A stretch of DNA of 64,000 nt from the NCBI GenBank assembly GCA_905181965.1, contig CAJIZY010000005.1, forward strand, positions 124,001-188,000. The letters run 5' to 3'. Position 1 is the first letter of the stretch. Each line of letters starts with the position of its first letter. The notes below the pieces were generated by a model, which made no database searches, had not been told where the DNA came from, and saw only the letters and a program-made list of their open reading frames with translations. Of the stretch, positions 28,251 through 38,237 are shown in pieces. A program made the position numbers and the translations under genes. The DNA comes from Akkermansiaceae bacterium. Lineage in GTDB: Bacteria > Verrucomicrobiota > Verrucomicrobiia > Verrucomicrobiales > Akkermansiaceae.

Positions 28251-31235
28251 CTATTGCTTCTTCTTCCCACCTGAGAAGTATTGATGGTCTTTGTCTCCAG
28301 CAGAAAAGATATAGGCAACCAAGTCACTCAGTTCATCAGAGTTGAGCCCATTGATAAGCGAAGGTGGCATATGCGAGACTTCGTGGGGAGCTCTGCTCTT
28401 CACATCTGCGGCCTTGATTTGCACGTTGCTGTCCGCAGAAAAGGGGTTGGTCATGAGATGAAGCATCCCGTCATTTTCTTTGGCAATGCGGCCAATGGCA
28501 GTCGACCCGTCCTTCATGGTAAACCCAGTGCTGATGTATTGATCAGAAATCACCTTGGATGGTTCAATGATGTTCTCCATCATGTCCCGTAAAGCGTAAC
28601 GATTGGCGGAGCCAGTGAGATCCGGGCCGATCCCCATCCCCTCTCCAGCAAAGCGGTGGCACGAGGCACAGGCGGTAGCGTGGAAGAGGTTTTCTCCACT
28701 AGCGAAGTCTCGACCCTTCATATTCCCTTCAACCGCCGAGACCGCTTCTTTCACAGTCCATGAACGACCCGGACCTTTGGGAGTCTGAATTGCCCGAGCT
28801 GGCATCATGGATTTGGCGGAAGCGGCTTCGTATTTTTTCCGGGCTGCTTCATTCGTAACATTAACGAGCGCTTGCTTGCGGGAATTTTCGATGAAGGCCC
28901 CATAGCTGTTTCCTCCCTGCCAGGTTTTTGCTCGTGGGAACCATGAGAAATAGCTCGCATGGTCGGCGGCGCTCCAACCCTCTTTGATCGAGCGGAGTGA
29001 GAAGGCTAGGGCGAATTGTTGCACATTAGGGCGGAATTGTTCGGTCCGCTGAGCCGCTTTGGCATAATTATCATTTCGCTGCAGGACCTTGTCTTCGAGA
29101 ATCTTCTCCTGAATGTCAGTGGCATTCATAACCAGCTGCACGGTCTTGGACACCGCGCCGGGAGCATTCAGATAGAGTAGAATCTGACTGAGTTCGCGAT
29201 TCACGAAATTATCCTCATGTGGGTATAAACCATTCAAGGTGCCAATCACTGCGGCTGCATCAGCCGAGCTCGGTTTATCGAGTCGAGTGAAGGCCAATTG
29301 GTAAGCGCGCAGAGCGGCCAAAAACTGCTTCGCTTCCATATTTTTGAAATCCAACTGATTCAATGCCGCGAGGATCTTAGGCTGTTGGTCTTTTGTGCCC
29401 ATGCGTGCCAGCGCAGTGGAAAGTTCGATCACGCCCCAGGGAGATTTCTCCTTGGTGAGATGCTGTTGCCACTTTGTTGCCGGCTGTTTCTCGAGAGCCA
29501 CACGCGCCGCATATCGGATGAACCGATCTTGGTGTTTCAGGTATGGCAGCGCTTTGGCAATCGCCTCTTCACCAACTCCGACCTCATGAAGAGTTTCAAT
29601 TTTACGACGAAGGGTGAGATCCGTATCGACCGCACCAGCTTTCACCCGAGCAGTTGATTCGTCACCCACGTAAGTGAGCTTATAGAGAGCCGAAGTGGTC
29701 CGGCGTCCACCAACCATAAAGTACATATCGCCATCTGGATGAATGGTGACATCGGTTAAAGGAAGAGGTTTTCCGGAGACAAATTCTTCCTTGGTCGCTT
29801 TGTAGGTCGCCCCATCTTGTTCAAGATGGATCGCGTACATGGTTCCATAGGTCCAGTCATTGATGAAAATGGCTTTTTGGTATTTCGCCGGGAAGCTGGC
29901 TCCCAGTCCGTTGCTAACTCCGGTAGGGCTGCCAGGTCCAATGTCGATGGTCGCTGGCAAGGTGTCGGTGTAATAGTCCGGCCATTTTCCGGTGCCATGG
30001 CGCCAGCCCCAGTCCACGCCAGAAACGACATGATTCACGCGTGTCGGACGATACCAGGGGGAGCCGATGTCGTATTCCATATCCGCATCAAACGCGAAGA
30101 GTTCACCATCCAGATTAAAGGCAGCATCAAATTCATTGCGGAAACCGTGGCAGATCATTTCCTGCGTTTTGCCATCGGGACTGACCTTCATGATGAAACC
30201 GCCAGGAGCCATCCGCCCGTTGTTGTGACCCCGTCCGTCGGGCATGCGCGGAAGAATATGATCTTCTTTCCAGGCTTTTGCCATCCGGTATGAAGTCACC
30301 GAGGGTGGCATGTCCGTGTTATTACCTCCCACCATGTAAATCGATTTTTTATCCGGGCTCAGCACCAGGCTATGTGATCCGTGTTCGCCCTTGGCTACCA
30401 GCGGGATGAGATATTCTTCTTTGTCATACTGGTCGTCGCCGTTGGTATCCCGCAAGCGGTAGAGGCCACGCTTGCCTTCGCCAACCATGATGTAGAGGCT
30501 GTCGAAAGCATAGAGCGCACCATGACCGCCGCTCACATTAACCTTGAGCCTTTCGACCGAAACTTTCGGGTTCAGGGTGACCCGGTAAATTCCGCCATAT
30601 TGGTCCGTTGTGATGAGCCGCCCCTTGGGATCGACCGTCATTCCCACCCATGACCCCTGCGAGGCTTTATTTACATCGTAAATCTTCTCCGCCTTGAAAC
30701 CTGGTAAGGTGGTCACCGGAATAGACTTAGGCGAATTCGTGGCTTTGGCAATTTGGCCAGGGCCTGCCGCTTGATTGAAAACATTCCCCCAGGGTTCTGC
30801 TCCATACTTCTTCAGCTCAACGGCCTGGTGCCATTCGCCCTCATGCGACTGCGCCATCCAGTTCTTATTGGTGACCAACTTTTGCTTTCCAGCCTTCAGC
30901 GACATGATGAAACCGGCCATCGAACCTTCATTATCAGCCTCTACGAGCACGTAATTCTTTCCAGCCTGAAGAAACTTCGCAACATCCATCCTGACTGGCG
31001 TCTCCCAATTTTTAGAAGCGGTGACTTTTTTACCATTGATGCTGAGTTTAAAGGAATTGTCACAAGTGATAATCAAGGGAGCCTTGGCCGGCTTGGCCTT
31101 AAGCGTCAGAGTTGTTTTAAAGTTCGCCTCTTCGCTTGCGATGGTGCCGGCCTTCCAAATCCACATGGGATCGGCAGCAAAGGCCTTCAGGCACAAAAAG
31201 CTCAAAATGGTGAGGTGAATCAGGTGATGTTTCAT
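28251..31235 (-). CDS. PVC-type haem-binding propeller protein with N-terminal jelly-roll domain
   Basis: 994 residues from ATG 31235, chosen for the signal peptide MKHHLIHLTILSFLCLKAFA. Residues about 20-150 form a jelly-roll domain starting MWIWKAG and ending near GAEPWGN. Next is a propeller (WVGMTVDPKGRLITTDQYGGIYRV, GRGHNNGRMAPGGFIMKVSPDG) of the PVC secreted-dehydrogenase type, a HEAT-like helical region, and a C-terminal cytochrome c domain with CASCH at residue 856 and GIGPDLTGSA. Probably an extracytoplasmic oxidoreductase or sensor that passes electrons to its own haem. It lies 36 bases upstream of the broken DUF1549/1553 gene and shares a homologous domain with it. Redox substrate unknown. 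Confidence 0.85.
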   Translation of the reverse strand: MKHHLIHLTILSFLCLKAFAADPMWIWKAGTIASEEANFKTTLTLKAKPAKAPLIITCDNSFKLSINGKKVTASKNWETPVRMDVAKFLQAGKNYVLVEADNEGSMAGFIMSLKAGKQKLVTNKNWMAQSHEGEWHQAVELKKYGAEPWGNVFNQAAGPGQIAKATNSPKSIPVTTLPGFKAEKIYDVNKASQGSWVGMTVDPKGRLITTDQYGGIYRVTLNPKVSVERLKVNVSGGHGALYAFDSLYIMVGEGKRGLYRLRDTNGDDQYDKEEYLIPLVAKGEHGSHSLVLSPDKKSIYMVGGNNTDMPPSVTSYRMAKAWKEDHILPRMPDGRGHNNGRMAPGGFIMKVSPDGKTQEMICHGFRNEFDAAFNLDGELFAFDADMEYDIGSPWYRPTRVNHVVSGVDWGWRHGTGKWPDYYTDTLPATIDIGPGSPTGVSNGLGASFPAKYQKAIFINDWTYGTMYAIHLEQDGATYKATKEEFVSGKPLPLTDVTIHPDGDMYFMVGGRRTTSALYKLTYVGDESTARVKAGAVDTDLTLRRKIETLHEVGVGEEAIAKALPYLKHQDRFIRYAARVALEKQPATKWQQHLTKEKSPWGVIELSTALARMGTKDQQPKILAALNQLDFKNMEAKQFLAALRAYQLAFTRLDKPSSADAAAVIGTLNGLYPHEDNFVNRELSQILLYLNAPGAVSKTVQLVMNATDIQEKILEDKVLQRNDNYAKAAQRTEQFRPNVQQFALAFSLRSIKEGWSAADHASYFSWFPRAKTWQGGNSYGAFIENSRKQALVNVTNEAARKKYEAASAKSMMPARAIQTPKGPGRSWTVKEAVSAVEGNMKGRDFASGENLFHATACASCHRFAGEGMGIGPDLTGSANRYALRDMMENIIEPSKVISDQYISTGFTMKDGSTAIGRIAKENDGMLHLMTNPFSADSNVQIKAADVKSRAPHEVSHMPPSLINGLNSDELSDLVAYIFSAGDKDHQYFSGGKKKQ

Positions 31236-31314
31236 TAGGTATTTACTACGGTAATTTTGATGTGAGCTTTCCAGATTTTTTTCCCACACGGACTTCTAAG
31301 ACTCTGATGTCAGA

Positions 31315-31357
31315 GAGCAAGAAGAGCAAGAAGAGCAAGAAGAGCAAGAAGAGCAAG
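31315..31357. repeat. 9-bp tandem repeat, about 4.8 copies of GAGCAAGAA
   Basis: Perfect head-to-tail copies of GAGCAAGAA lie in the divergent intergenic region between the haem-propeller gene (minus) and the DUF1549/1553 gene (plus). On the minus strand the unit reads TTCTTGCTC. The period is a multiple of three, but no supported gene covers it. A length-variable spacer between divergent promoters is possible; replication slippage is the simplest origin. Confidence 0.9.
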
Positions 31358-31457
31358 ATGGTTAATTGACCCTAAGAAATATCCGTACATTTTAATTCGT
31401 CGTTTATACAAGAAAATTACCAGACCACCTTTCATTCTTATGCCAGTATCCGCCATC

Positions 31458-34316
31458 ATGAAAACGCTTTTGGCCGTCATCACTTCAACTTTGCTGGTCT
31501 CGATCGCTTGCGGTGAACCACCGGTGGATTTCAACCGGGACATCCGGCCAATCCTCTCGGCGAACTGCTTCGCCTGTCATGGACCGGACAAGGAAGCCCG
31601 CGAAGGTGATCTCCGACTTGATACCGCAAAGGGGGCTAGGAAAATGCTAGGACCGGTAGAGGATAGCGAGTTGGTCTATCGGATTGAGACCGACGATGAA
31701 GATGATCTCATGCCGCCAGAGGACACAGGGCATGTTCTCACCGAGGCTCAGAAAAAACTGCTGCGGGCCTGGGTCGCTTCAGGAGGGGAATACGATACGC
31801 ACTGGTCCTTTGAACCGCCCTTTAAGATGGCCGTGCCAGAGGGAAAGCATCCCATTGATCATTTTGTTGGTGAGCAACTGAAGAAGGCGACCGGGCTTGC
31901 GCCTGCAGCCGAGGCGGATCGTTACGCGTTGATCCGCCGGGTCTCGCTCGACCTCACTGGTTTGCCTCCGACGATTGAGGACGCAGATGCCTTTGTGAAG
32001 TCGGGCGATTTCGAAGCAGTGGTTGCTCGCTTGTTAGGGGCTGAAGATTTCGGTGAACATTGGGCACGAATGTGGCTCGACTTGGCGCGTTTTGCGGACA
32101 CGAAAGGTTACGAGAAAGATCGTCACCGCGACATGTGGCGCTTCCGCGATTGGGTGATCGAGGCACTCAACCGCGACCTGCCCTACGACCAGTTCACGAT
32201 CGAACAACTCGCTGGCGACCTCTTATCCAAGCCCACGACCGAGCAGATTCTGGCAACCGCTTTCCACCGCAACACGATGGAAAATGACGAGGGAGGTACA
32301 GACGATGAGGAGTTCCGCGTCGCTGCCGTCAAGGACCGAGCGGACACCACAATGCAGGTTTGGATGGGGCTCACAATGGGCTGTGCCAAGTGTCACTCTC
32401 ACAAGTATGATCCGATCAGTATCGGAGATTACTACTCGTTCTACAGCTTCTTCAACCAAACCGAGGATGCCGACCGACCTGCGCCCGTCATGCCAACTCC
32501 CACGGCCGAGCAAAGCGAACAAGTCGCAAAGTTCGAAGCGGAAATTAAGGCGCTCGATCAAAAGCTAAAGGCAAAGCCAGCAGGCTACGCAGAGGCTTTT
32601 TCCAAATGGAAAGCGGCCTTTAAAAAGACGCCGCCCTGGCAACCGTTAAAGCTGGCCGGGATGGAGTCCAAACAGGGCGTAAAGCTCACTCAAGCGAAAG
32701 ACGGGACGCTTAAGGTCCGCTCGGAAAATCCGGAGAAAGACACCTGGACCCTGACCCTTAATCTGCCAGCGGGGGAAACCTTGACCGCCTTGCGCATTGA
32801 CGCGCTGCCAAAAAAAGCGGGCGGGAAGTGGCCAGACAAGAACGTGGCCTTGCGTGAGCTCACAGCAGAGTTTCTCGCCCCGGGCGCCAAACCCGTGAAG
32901 CTCAAACTTGCCAACCCGCGCGCTGATTTTTCGCAACGCGGCTGGGAAGTCGCCAGGGCGATTGATGGCAAGCCTAAAGCAGGCTGGGCATTCTCTCCCA
33001 AGGCTGCCGAGCCGCACGTTGCAGTGTTCGATTTTGCCAAGCCGATCTCGGGCGGGCAACTACGCCTGACTTTGGACATGGAATACGGCCTCGGGCTGAT
33101 TTTCGAATCATTCCGCTTGTCAGTAAGCACCCATCCAGCGAAGTGGCTGACGGCGAATGTCGATCCGACCGCGGGTCTGGAAAAAATGTTTACCGAACAA
33201 GTCTACGGGCCAACGCGCGAACTGAAGGCGAAATTAGAGACAACGCAGAAAGCGCTCAAGGGTGTGCAATCGAGGATTTCCAAAACCGCGATCATGCGAG
33301 AGCTCGCTGGAGAGAAGCGTCGCAAAACTCGTATTCACAATCGCGGTAATTTTCTCGATCAGGGCGACACGGTCGAAGCGGGTGTCCCAGAAGTCTTCGG
33401 CAAGTTGCCCGGCGAATCGCCAGCGAATAGATTGGGCGTTGCGCAGTGGCTGATGCAGCCGGAAAACCCACTCACCGCGCGAGTCATGGTGAACCGGGTT
33501 TGGGCGCGGCTTTTCGGCATCGGAATCGTCGAGACCGAGGAGGATTTCGGCTCACAAGGAGCGGTGCCATCGCATCCCGAATTACTCGATTGGCTGGCGG
33601 TGGACTACCGCGTGAAGGGATGGTCGCTCAAACAACTGCTGAAGACTATCGTGATGTCCAGGACCTACCGGCAAAGCGCGGTGGTGACGCCCGAAAGACA
33701 TGCGGCGGACCCACGCAATCGGCTCCTCAGCCGAGGGTCGCGCTTTCGTCTCTCAGCGGAAATGGTGCGTGATCAATCACTCGCCGCGTCCGGTTTGTTG
33801 ACGCGTAAACTCGGTGGCCCATCAGTGATGCCACCGCAACCAGACGGCGTTTGGAAGTCAACCTACAGCGGTGAGCGATGGAAAAACGCAACCGGACCGG
33901 ACCGCTACCGGCGCGGGCTTTACACCTACGCCAAGCGCACCAGCCCACATCCGGCAATGCTCTCCTTTGATGCCGGCAGCGGCGAAGTTTGCCAAATCCG
34001 CCGGGTCCGCACCAATACGCCCTTGCAAGCACTCGTGACCCTAAACGACACAGCCTTCATCGAAGCAGCCGGTGCCTTGGCAAAGCGGATGACCAACATC
34101 GAACACGGTTTCCGGCTTGTCCTAACACGCCTGCCGACCGCGGAGGAAGCGAAACGACTGAACGCGCTTTACGAGACGATGAAAGCCGACTTCGCATCGA
34201 AACCGGAGGAGGCTCAGGCACTGCTTCAGTCCGCCGGACTCAAAGAAGGCGACGCGGCCCGGGTGTGCGTGGCGAGCGTCATTCTCAACCTTGATGAAAC
34301 TTTGATGAAACCATGA
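31458..34316 (+). CDS. DUF1549/DUF1553 cytochrome-type protein, intact
   Basis: 952 residues from ATG 31458 (MKTLLAVITSTLLVSIACG signal peptide); ATG 31440 adds six residues. Haem site CFACHGPDKEAREGDLRLD, then DUF1549 (ALIRRVSLDLTGLPPTIED, WARMWLDLARFADTKGYEKD) and a second haem-like site CAKCHSHKYDP. Around residues 370-590 is a beta-rich insert (TLTLNLPAGETLTALRIDALP, RGWEVARAIDGK) resembling a discoidin/F5-8C-like binding domain. DUF1553 follows (AQWLMQPENPLTARVMVNRVW, EEDFGSQG, DPRNRLLSRGSRFRL, RRVRTNTPLQALVTLND). It is the only intact one of the three close DUF1549/1553 relatives here and shows the correct frame for them. Its TGA overlaps the ATG of its DUF1501 partner. Periplasmic or surface; function unknown. 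Confidence 0.92.
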   Translation: MKTLLAVITSTLLVSIACGEPPVDFNRDIRPILSANCFACHGPDKEAREGDLRLDTAKGARKMLGPVEDSELVYRIETDDEDDLMPPEDTGHVLTEAQKKLLRAWVASGGEYDTHWSFEPPFKMAVPEGKHPIDHFVGEQLKKATGLAPAAEADRYALIRRVSLDLTGLPPTIEDADAFVKSGDFEAVVARLLGAEDFGEHWARMWLDLARFADTKGYEKDRHRDMWRFRDWVIEALNRDLPYDQFTIEQLAGDLLSKPTTEQILATAFHRNTMENDEGGTDDEEFRVAAVKDRADTTMQVWMGLTMGCAKCHSHKYDPISIGDYYSFYSFFNQTEDADRPAPVMPTPTAEQSEQVAKFEAEIKALDQKLKAKPAGYAEAFSKWKAAFKKTPPWQPLKLAGMESKQGVKLTQAKDGTLKVRSENPEKDTWTLTLNLPAGETLTALRIDALPKKAGGKWPDKNVALRELTAEFLAPGAKPVKLKLANPRADFSQRGWEVARAIDGKPKAGWAFSPKAAEPHVAVFDFAKPISGGQLRLTLDMEYGLGLIFESFRLSVSTHPAKWLTANVDPTAGLEKMFTEQVYGPTRELKAKLETTQKALKGVQSRISKTAIMRELAGEKRRKTRIHNRGNFLDQGDTVEAGVPEVFGKLPGESPANRLGVAQWLMQPENPLTARVMVNRVWARLFGIGIVETEEDFGSQGAVPSHPELLDWLAVDYRVKGWSLKQLLKTIVMSRTYRQSAVVTPERHAADPRNRLLSRGSRFRLSAEMVRDQSLAASGLLTRKLGGPSVMPPQPDGVWKSTYSGERWKNATGPDRYRRGLYTYAKRTSPHPAMLSFDAGSGEVCQIRRVRTNTPLQALVTLNDTAFIEAAGALAKRMTNIEHGFRLVLTRLPTAEEAKRLNALYETMKADFASKPEEAQALLQSAGLKEGDAARVCVASVILNLDETLMKP

Positions 34317-35809
34317 ACCTCAAACTCGAACAACTTCGCGCAAATACGCGGCGCCACTTCTTCAAGCAATCCGGTCTCGGCTTCGGTGCGATTGCCCTGC
34401 AGCAATTGTTGTCGGCTGAGACAGCAGCAGCCGCGAAGCCGCGGTTCCGCATTCCGGCCAAGGCCAAGTCGATCATCTACCTGCACATGGCGGGCTCGCC
34501 ATCACAAATTGATTTGTTTGAGAACAAGCCGGCCCTAACCAAGTATCACGGCAAGGTTTGCCCGGACGAGTATCTCGAAGGAAAACGCTTCGCCTTTATC
34601 AAGGGGAAGCCAAAGATGATGGGTCCTGTATTCGACTACGCCCAGCATGGCGAGAGTGGCCAGTGGATCAGCAGTCTCCTTCCCGGTCTCAGTTCCGTGA
34701 TTGATGATGTCTGTGTCATCCGCTCGATGCACACCGAACAGTTCAACCACTCGCCCGCGCAGCTTCTTTTGCAAACCGGAAGCCAACTCCTTGGTTCACC
34801 ATCGATGGGATCGTGGGTGACCTACGGACTCGGCAGCGAGAACCAGAACCTACCCGGGTTTGTGGTGCTCGCCTCAGGCGGTAAAACGCCAAGTGCCGGC
34901 AAATCCTTGTGGGGTTCGGGATTCCTGCCGACCGTTTATCAGGGTGTGCAGTGCCGCACTGATGGCGGCGATCCTATCCTGTATCTTTCGGACCCGAAGG
35001 GCATGAGTCGTCAAATGCGCCGCAAAACACTCGACGCCCTCAACGACTTAAACGAACTCCAGCACCAACAAATCGGCGACCCGGAAACCCTCACTCGCAT
35101 CTCGCAGTATGAGTTGGCTTTCCGCATGCAAATGTCGGTCCCGGAGGTGATGGACATCAGCAAGGAACCAAAGCACATCTTGGATCTTTACGGTGCGCAA
35201 CCGGGCCACGTTTCTGCCGCCGAAACCGCTGCCGACCCACGCCAGATTTACAAGGGCGACGATCCAACCTTCGCCAACAACTGCCTCCTAGCACGGCGAC
35301 TGGTCGAAAACGGAGTGCGCTTCGTGCAGCTCTACGATTGGGGTTGGGATCACCACGGTTCGTCACTGGGCGAATCAATCGATGAAACTTTGCCGATCAA
35401 ATGTCAGCAAATCGACAAGGCCATCGCGGGCCTCATCAAAGACCTGAAACAGCGTGGTCTGTTCGATGAAACACTCATCGTCTGGGGCGGCGAGTTTGGA
35501 CGCACCCCGATGATGCAGAACAACGTGCGCAACGAATTGAAAAAAGGATTCTACGGCCGCGACCACCACCCGCACGCCTTCACGATGTGGATGGCGGGAG
35601 CCGGGGTAAAGCCAGGTGCCTACGGCTCGACAGACGACATTGGTTACTACATCGCGGAAGACAAAGTGGGGATCCGTGATTTACAATCCACGATCCTGCA
35701 CCAGCTCGGACTTGATCCACATCGCTTCAGCTTTTCCTATCAGGGACTTGACCAACGTCTCATTGGACCAACCACCGACGGGAAAGTGATCAGCGATATC
35801 CTTACCTAA
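34313..35809 (+). CDS. DUF1501 family protein, Tat-exported
   Basis: 498 residues, ATGA-coupled to the DUF1549/1553 gene. The twin-arginine signal is TRRHFFKQSGLGFGAIALQ. Conserved blocks: MAGSPSQIDLFENKP (Ser-Gln where two paralogues have Ser-His), [58 protein letters not shown] and RDLQSTILHQLG. The fold is that of the alkaline phosphatase/sulfatase superfamily by family knowledge. Longer than the two minus-strand paralogues because of an extra segment around residues 300-360 (HVSAAETAADPRQIYKG). It converges on the SASA gene with an 11-base gap. Function unknown. Confidence 0.92.
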   Translation: MNLKLEQLRANTRRHFFKQSGLGFGAIALQQLLSAETAAAAKPRFRIPAKAKSIIYLHMAGSPSQIDLFENKPALTKYHGKVCPDEYLEGKRFAFIKGKPKMMGPVFDYAQHGESGQWISSLLPGLSSVIDDVCVIRSMHTEQFNHSPAQLLLQTGSQLLGSPSMGSWVTYGLGSENQNLPGFVVLASGGKTPSAGKSLWGSGFLPTVYQGVQCRTDGGDPILYLSDPKGMSRQMRRKTLDALNDLNELQHQQIGDPETLTRISQYELAFRMQMSVPEVMDISKEPKHILDLYGAQPGHVSAAETAADPRQIYKGDDPTFANNCLLARRLVENGVRFVQLYDWGWDHHGSSLGESIDETLPIKCQQIDKAIAGLIKDLKQRGLFDETLIVWGGEFGRTPMMQNNVRNELKKGFYGRDHHPHAFTMWMAGAGVKPGAYGSTDDIGYYIAEDKVGIRDLQSTILHQLGLDPHRFSFSYQGLDQRLIGPTTDGKVISDILT

Positions 35810-35820
35810 GCTTGGTCGTT

Positions 35821-36840
35821 CTATTTCCCTAATTCGATGATCGCATCCGCGAAGGCAGTTCCTGTTTTCTCAAAGAAAGCAGCGCTGCCAAAATAATGAT
35901 ACGCTCTATTACTCCCAAGTTTTGCCCAAGTATCGGGGTCCTTGTTTTTATTCTCGAAAGCTTTCCCGGCATCGTAGTCCCAAAAATCAGCGGTCTTCAC
36001 GGTGATGACGCTGCCTTTAAATTCAGGCATTTGCGCGGTCGCGATTTGCGCGTCGGCGAGGATCTTGGTCGTTCCTTTTTGCTCGGTGCCTTGGTGCCCC
36101 ATCGCTCCAATCACAAAAGGAAGCTTGGGTAACTTTAAGTCTTTGCGGACATCTCTGATGAAATGCGCCATGTTCTCCTGATAGGTGCTTGTGGAATGGT
36201 CAGAGAACTTATCGTTGAAGCCCTGAAACCAGACGAACCCCGCAATCTCATACCCCTGCCCCTTGTAGTTGGGCGCGTAAGTTTTGAGATCACCGAGAGT
36301 CTCACCAACACTTGTCATCATCAGTCGATAATAATGCCCAAACCCCTCCATATATTCCTCTTTTGAAAAGGGCTTCTTTTTCTTTTTTGCTTTATCTTCC
36401 AGCGCCTGAATGAAGGCATCGTCCGGCTTCCGGCCACTGGGCGGCAGGAAATCGCGAAAGAGTGATTTCCCTCCCCAGGCTGCTTTGATGATTAACACGT
36501 CTTCATCCAGCTTGTCACCGATGGTCCATCCAAAGGAAAGTTCCGGGCCAATCTTCTCATTACTGGCCCCATAGCCCACGCTCATGGGTCCATGCATTTC
36601 TTTTTCGATGTGATTAATGAAAACATCGTTCCTTTTAACGAAGGATCCACCTTGATGGTATTTTTCGAACCCCACTTTAAGTTTCGGATCTTTTAAGCGG
36701 TTCTCAATCACAGAGGTCGTGCAATGTCCTTGCATATTGGATTGCCCAGCCAAGATGTAGACCTTGAGCTTCTTGTTTGCTGCGAGGAGACCGTTAGACA
36801 GGCTGCATGCGAGGAGGAAGAGGGTGAGTTTTTTCATCAT
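35821..36840 (-). CDS. SASA-family secreted esterase
   Basis: 339 residues with a signal peptide (MMKKLTLFLLACSLSNGLLAA). VYILAGQSNMQGH carries the nucleophile Ser of SASA/DUF303 hydrolases; GPELSFGWTIGD, AAWGGKSLFRDF and GFVWFQGFND are the other conserved blocks. The C-terminal AYHYFGSAAFFEKTG holds the expected catalytic His region. It is the third gene of a likely operon (DUF1592-type, DUF1552, SASA; gaps of 10 and 22 bases), which ties a deacetylase-like enzyme to the cytochrome/DUF1552 pair. ATG 36837 is an alternative start. Probably removes acyl groups from a polysaccharide outside the cytoplasm. Confidence 0.9.
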   Translation of the reverse strand: MMKKLTLFLLACSLSNGLLAANKKLKVYILAGQSNMQGHCTTSVIENRLKDPKLKVGFEKYHQGGSFVKRNDVFINHIEKEMHGPMSVGYGASNEKIGPELSFGWTIGDKLDEDVLIIKAAWGGKSLFRDFLPPSGRKPDDAFIQALEDKAKKKKKPFSKEEYMEGFGHYYRLMMTSVGETLGDLKTYAPNYKGQGYEIAGFVWFQGFNDKFSDHSTSTYQENMAHFIRDVRKDLKLPKLPFVIGAMGHQGTEQKGTTKILADAQIATAQMPEFKGSVITVKTADFWDYDAGKAFENKNKDPDTWAKLGSNRAYHYFGSAAFFEKTGTAFADAIIELGK

Positions 36841-36862
36841 AATTTAGGGAGAGAGAGAAAGA

Positions 36863-38227
36863 TTAAACTAAGAGTTCATGGAGGGGACCTTCTTGGTCGA
36901 GATCGCTCAGCCCAAGATCCAAGTGGCCAAAATGTTTGTCGGGCAAGCCGGCCGCCTGCACGATGGTTGTAAGGAAGTTGCCGATCGTCCGATGTCCCTG
37001 CTTGCCGTAATCGGGATACTGTAGATAGCGCCCGGTGGACTTCAGCCGGCCATTAAACTTACCGCCAAAAAGCAAAAGAGGCCACTCGTTGGCGAAGGAG
37101 TGATGCTTATCTGAGTTATCGCTAAGGTAGACGATGACGGTATTGTCCAGCATCGTGCCATCGCCTTCTGGCACCTTCGCAAGCTTATGCATCAGCCCAG
37201 AGAGAAGCTCGAGGTGAAACTTACGAATCAAATCTCGGCACTGCTCGGAATTGTGTTCGCCGATCGTCGCGCCATGGCCGATGCCATGAACTGTCCCGGG
37301 TATTCCAATACCGTCGTAGTTTGTTTGAAGATCATCGCAAAGAATACTGATAGAATTGGAGAGACCGCTGATCAGAGTGGCGGCCGCCAAATCAAAGTGC
37401 GCTTCGAGATGATGCGTGGGGTTGGGCGAGGTGAATGTGTCGGTCACCTCCGGTGCATTCTGATTCAAAATCTTCTGCATGCCGGTGAGCTTTATACGGC
37501 GCTCTTTCAAGGCATCAAACCCCTCTAGATAATAGTCGAGCTTCTCGGCTTCGGCCCCATTGAGTTGTCGCTTCAGCTTTTTGACATCATTGGATACGAA
37601 GTCCAAGATATTGCCTGAGGCCGCATACTTCTTTTGAACATCTCCAGATTCTGCGATCGAACCGAAGAGATTCATATAGGCAATCATAGGGTTGCACTGA
37701 TAGGGAAGTTGCTTACCCCCTCCAGCCGAAGAAATAGATGGATAAGCAACAGACTCCGAACCGTTGCCCGTCTTTAAACCCACATGATTGAAAACACTCG
37801 GGAACTTCTTGGCCAGATAACCATCGATGGTATGAGCGATCGGCTTTTTGGTGTTCGAACCCTTAAAGGCACCCAGCGCGCCATAAAATCCACTATGGCC
37901 CGTGGCACACATTTTGCCGGAGATCCTCTGCACGATCGTCATCTTATCCTTGAACGGATCAAGAGAGGTTAGAGTCTCGGGCAGCGCGACGCCCTGAAGC
38001 GGTTTATCGATCACTTTATCGACAGGACTCTCAAGAAAAGGCCGATAGGCCGGAGGGGTGATGTGCTCTTCGGTAAGGCCACTGCTTTTCAGCACAAACA
38101 AAAATCTTTTAGGCGTGGCTCCCGTAGTACGCTGGGCTGCCAGATGATTCATGAAGGGCGTGAAGGCCATGCTTCCGAGAGATAGCTTCCCGAGGGTTTT
38201 GATGCTGTGGCGTCTGCTGTATTTCAT
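36863..38227 (-). CDS. DUF1552 family protein, Tat-exported
   Basis: 454 residues in one uninterrupted frame. N-terminal YSRRHSIKTLGKLSLGSMAF is a twin-arginine signal. Family blocks: FLFVLKSSGLTEEHITPP, DKMTIVQRISGKMCATGHSG, NTVIVYLSDNSDKHHSFANEWPLLLFGGKFNGRLKSTGRY and RTIGNFLTTIVQAAGL. It starts ten bases after the DUF1592-type gene and is followed 22 bases later by a SASA esterase. At the position where the paralogue at 7.4-8.7 kb is frameshifted, this copy reads straight through, so recoding is not a general property of the family. Function unknown. Confidence 0.9.
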   Translation of the reverse strand: MKYSRRHSIKTLGKLSLGSMAFTPFMNHLAAQRTTGATPKRFLFVLKSSGLTEEHITPPAYRPFLESPVDKVIDKPLQGVALPETLTSLDPFKDKMTIVQRISGKMCATGHSGFYGALGAFKGSNTKKPIAHTIDGYLAKKFPSVFNHVGLKTGNGSESVAYPSISSAGGGKQLPYQCNPMIAYMNLFGSIAESGDVQKKYAASGNILDFVSNDVKKLKRQLNGAEAEKLDYYLEGFDALKERRIKLTGMQKILNQNAPEVTDTFTSPNPTHHLEAHFDLAAATLISGLSNSISILCDDLQTNYDGIGIPGTVHGIGHGATIGEHNSEQCRDLIRKFHLELLSGLMHKLAKVPEGDGTMLDNTVIVYLSDNSDKHHSFANEWPLLLFGGKFNGRLKSTGRYLQYPDYGKQGHRTIGNFLTTIVQAAGLPDKHFGHLDLGLSDLDQEGPLHELLV

Positions 38228-38237
38228 GAGCTAGCTC

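Noticed and set aside
31315-31357. CRISPR-like array
   Set aside because: The units are 9 bp and contiguous with no spacers, so it is a simple tandem repeat.
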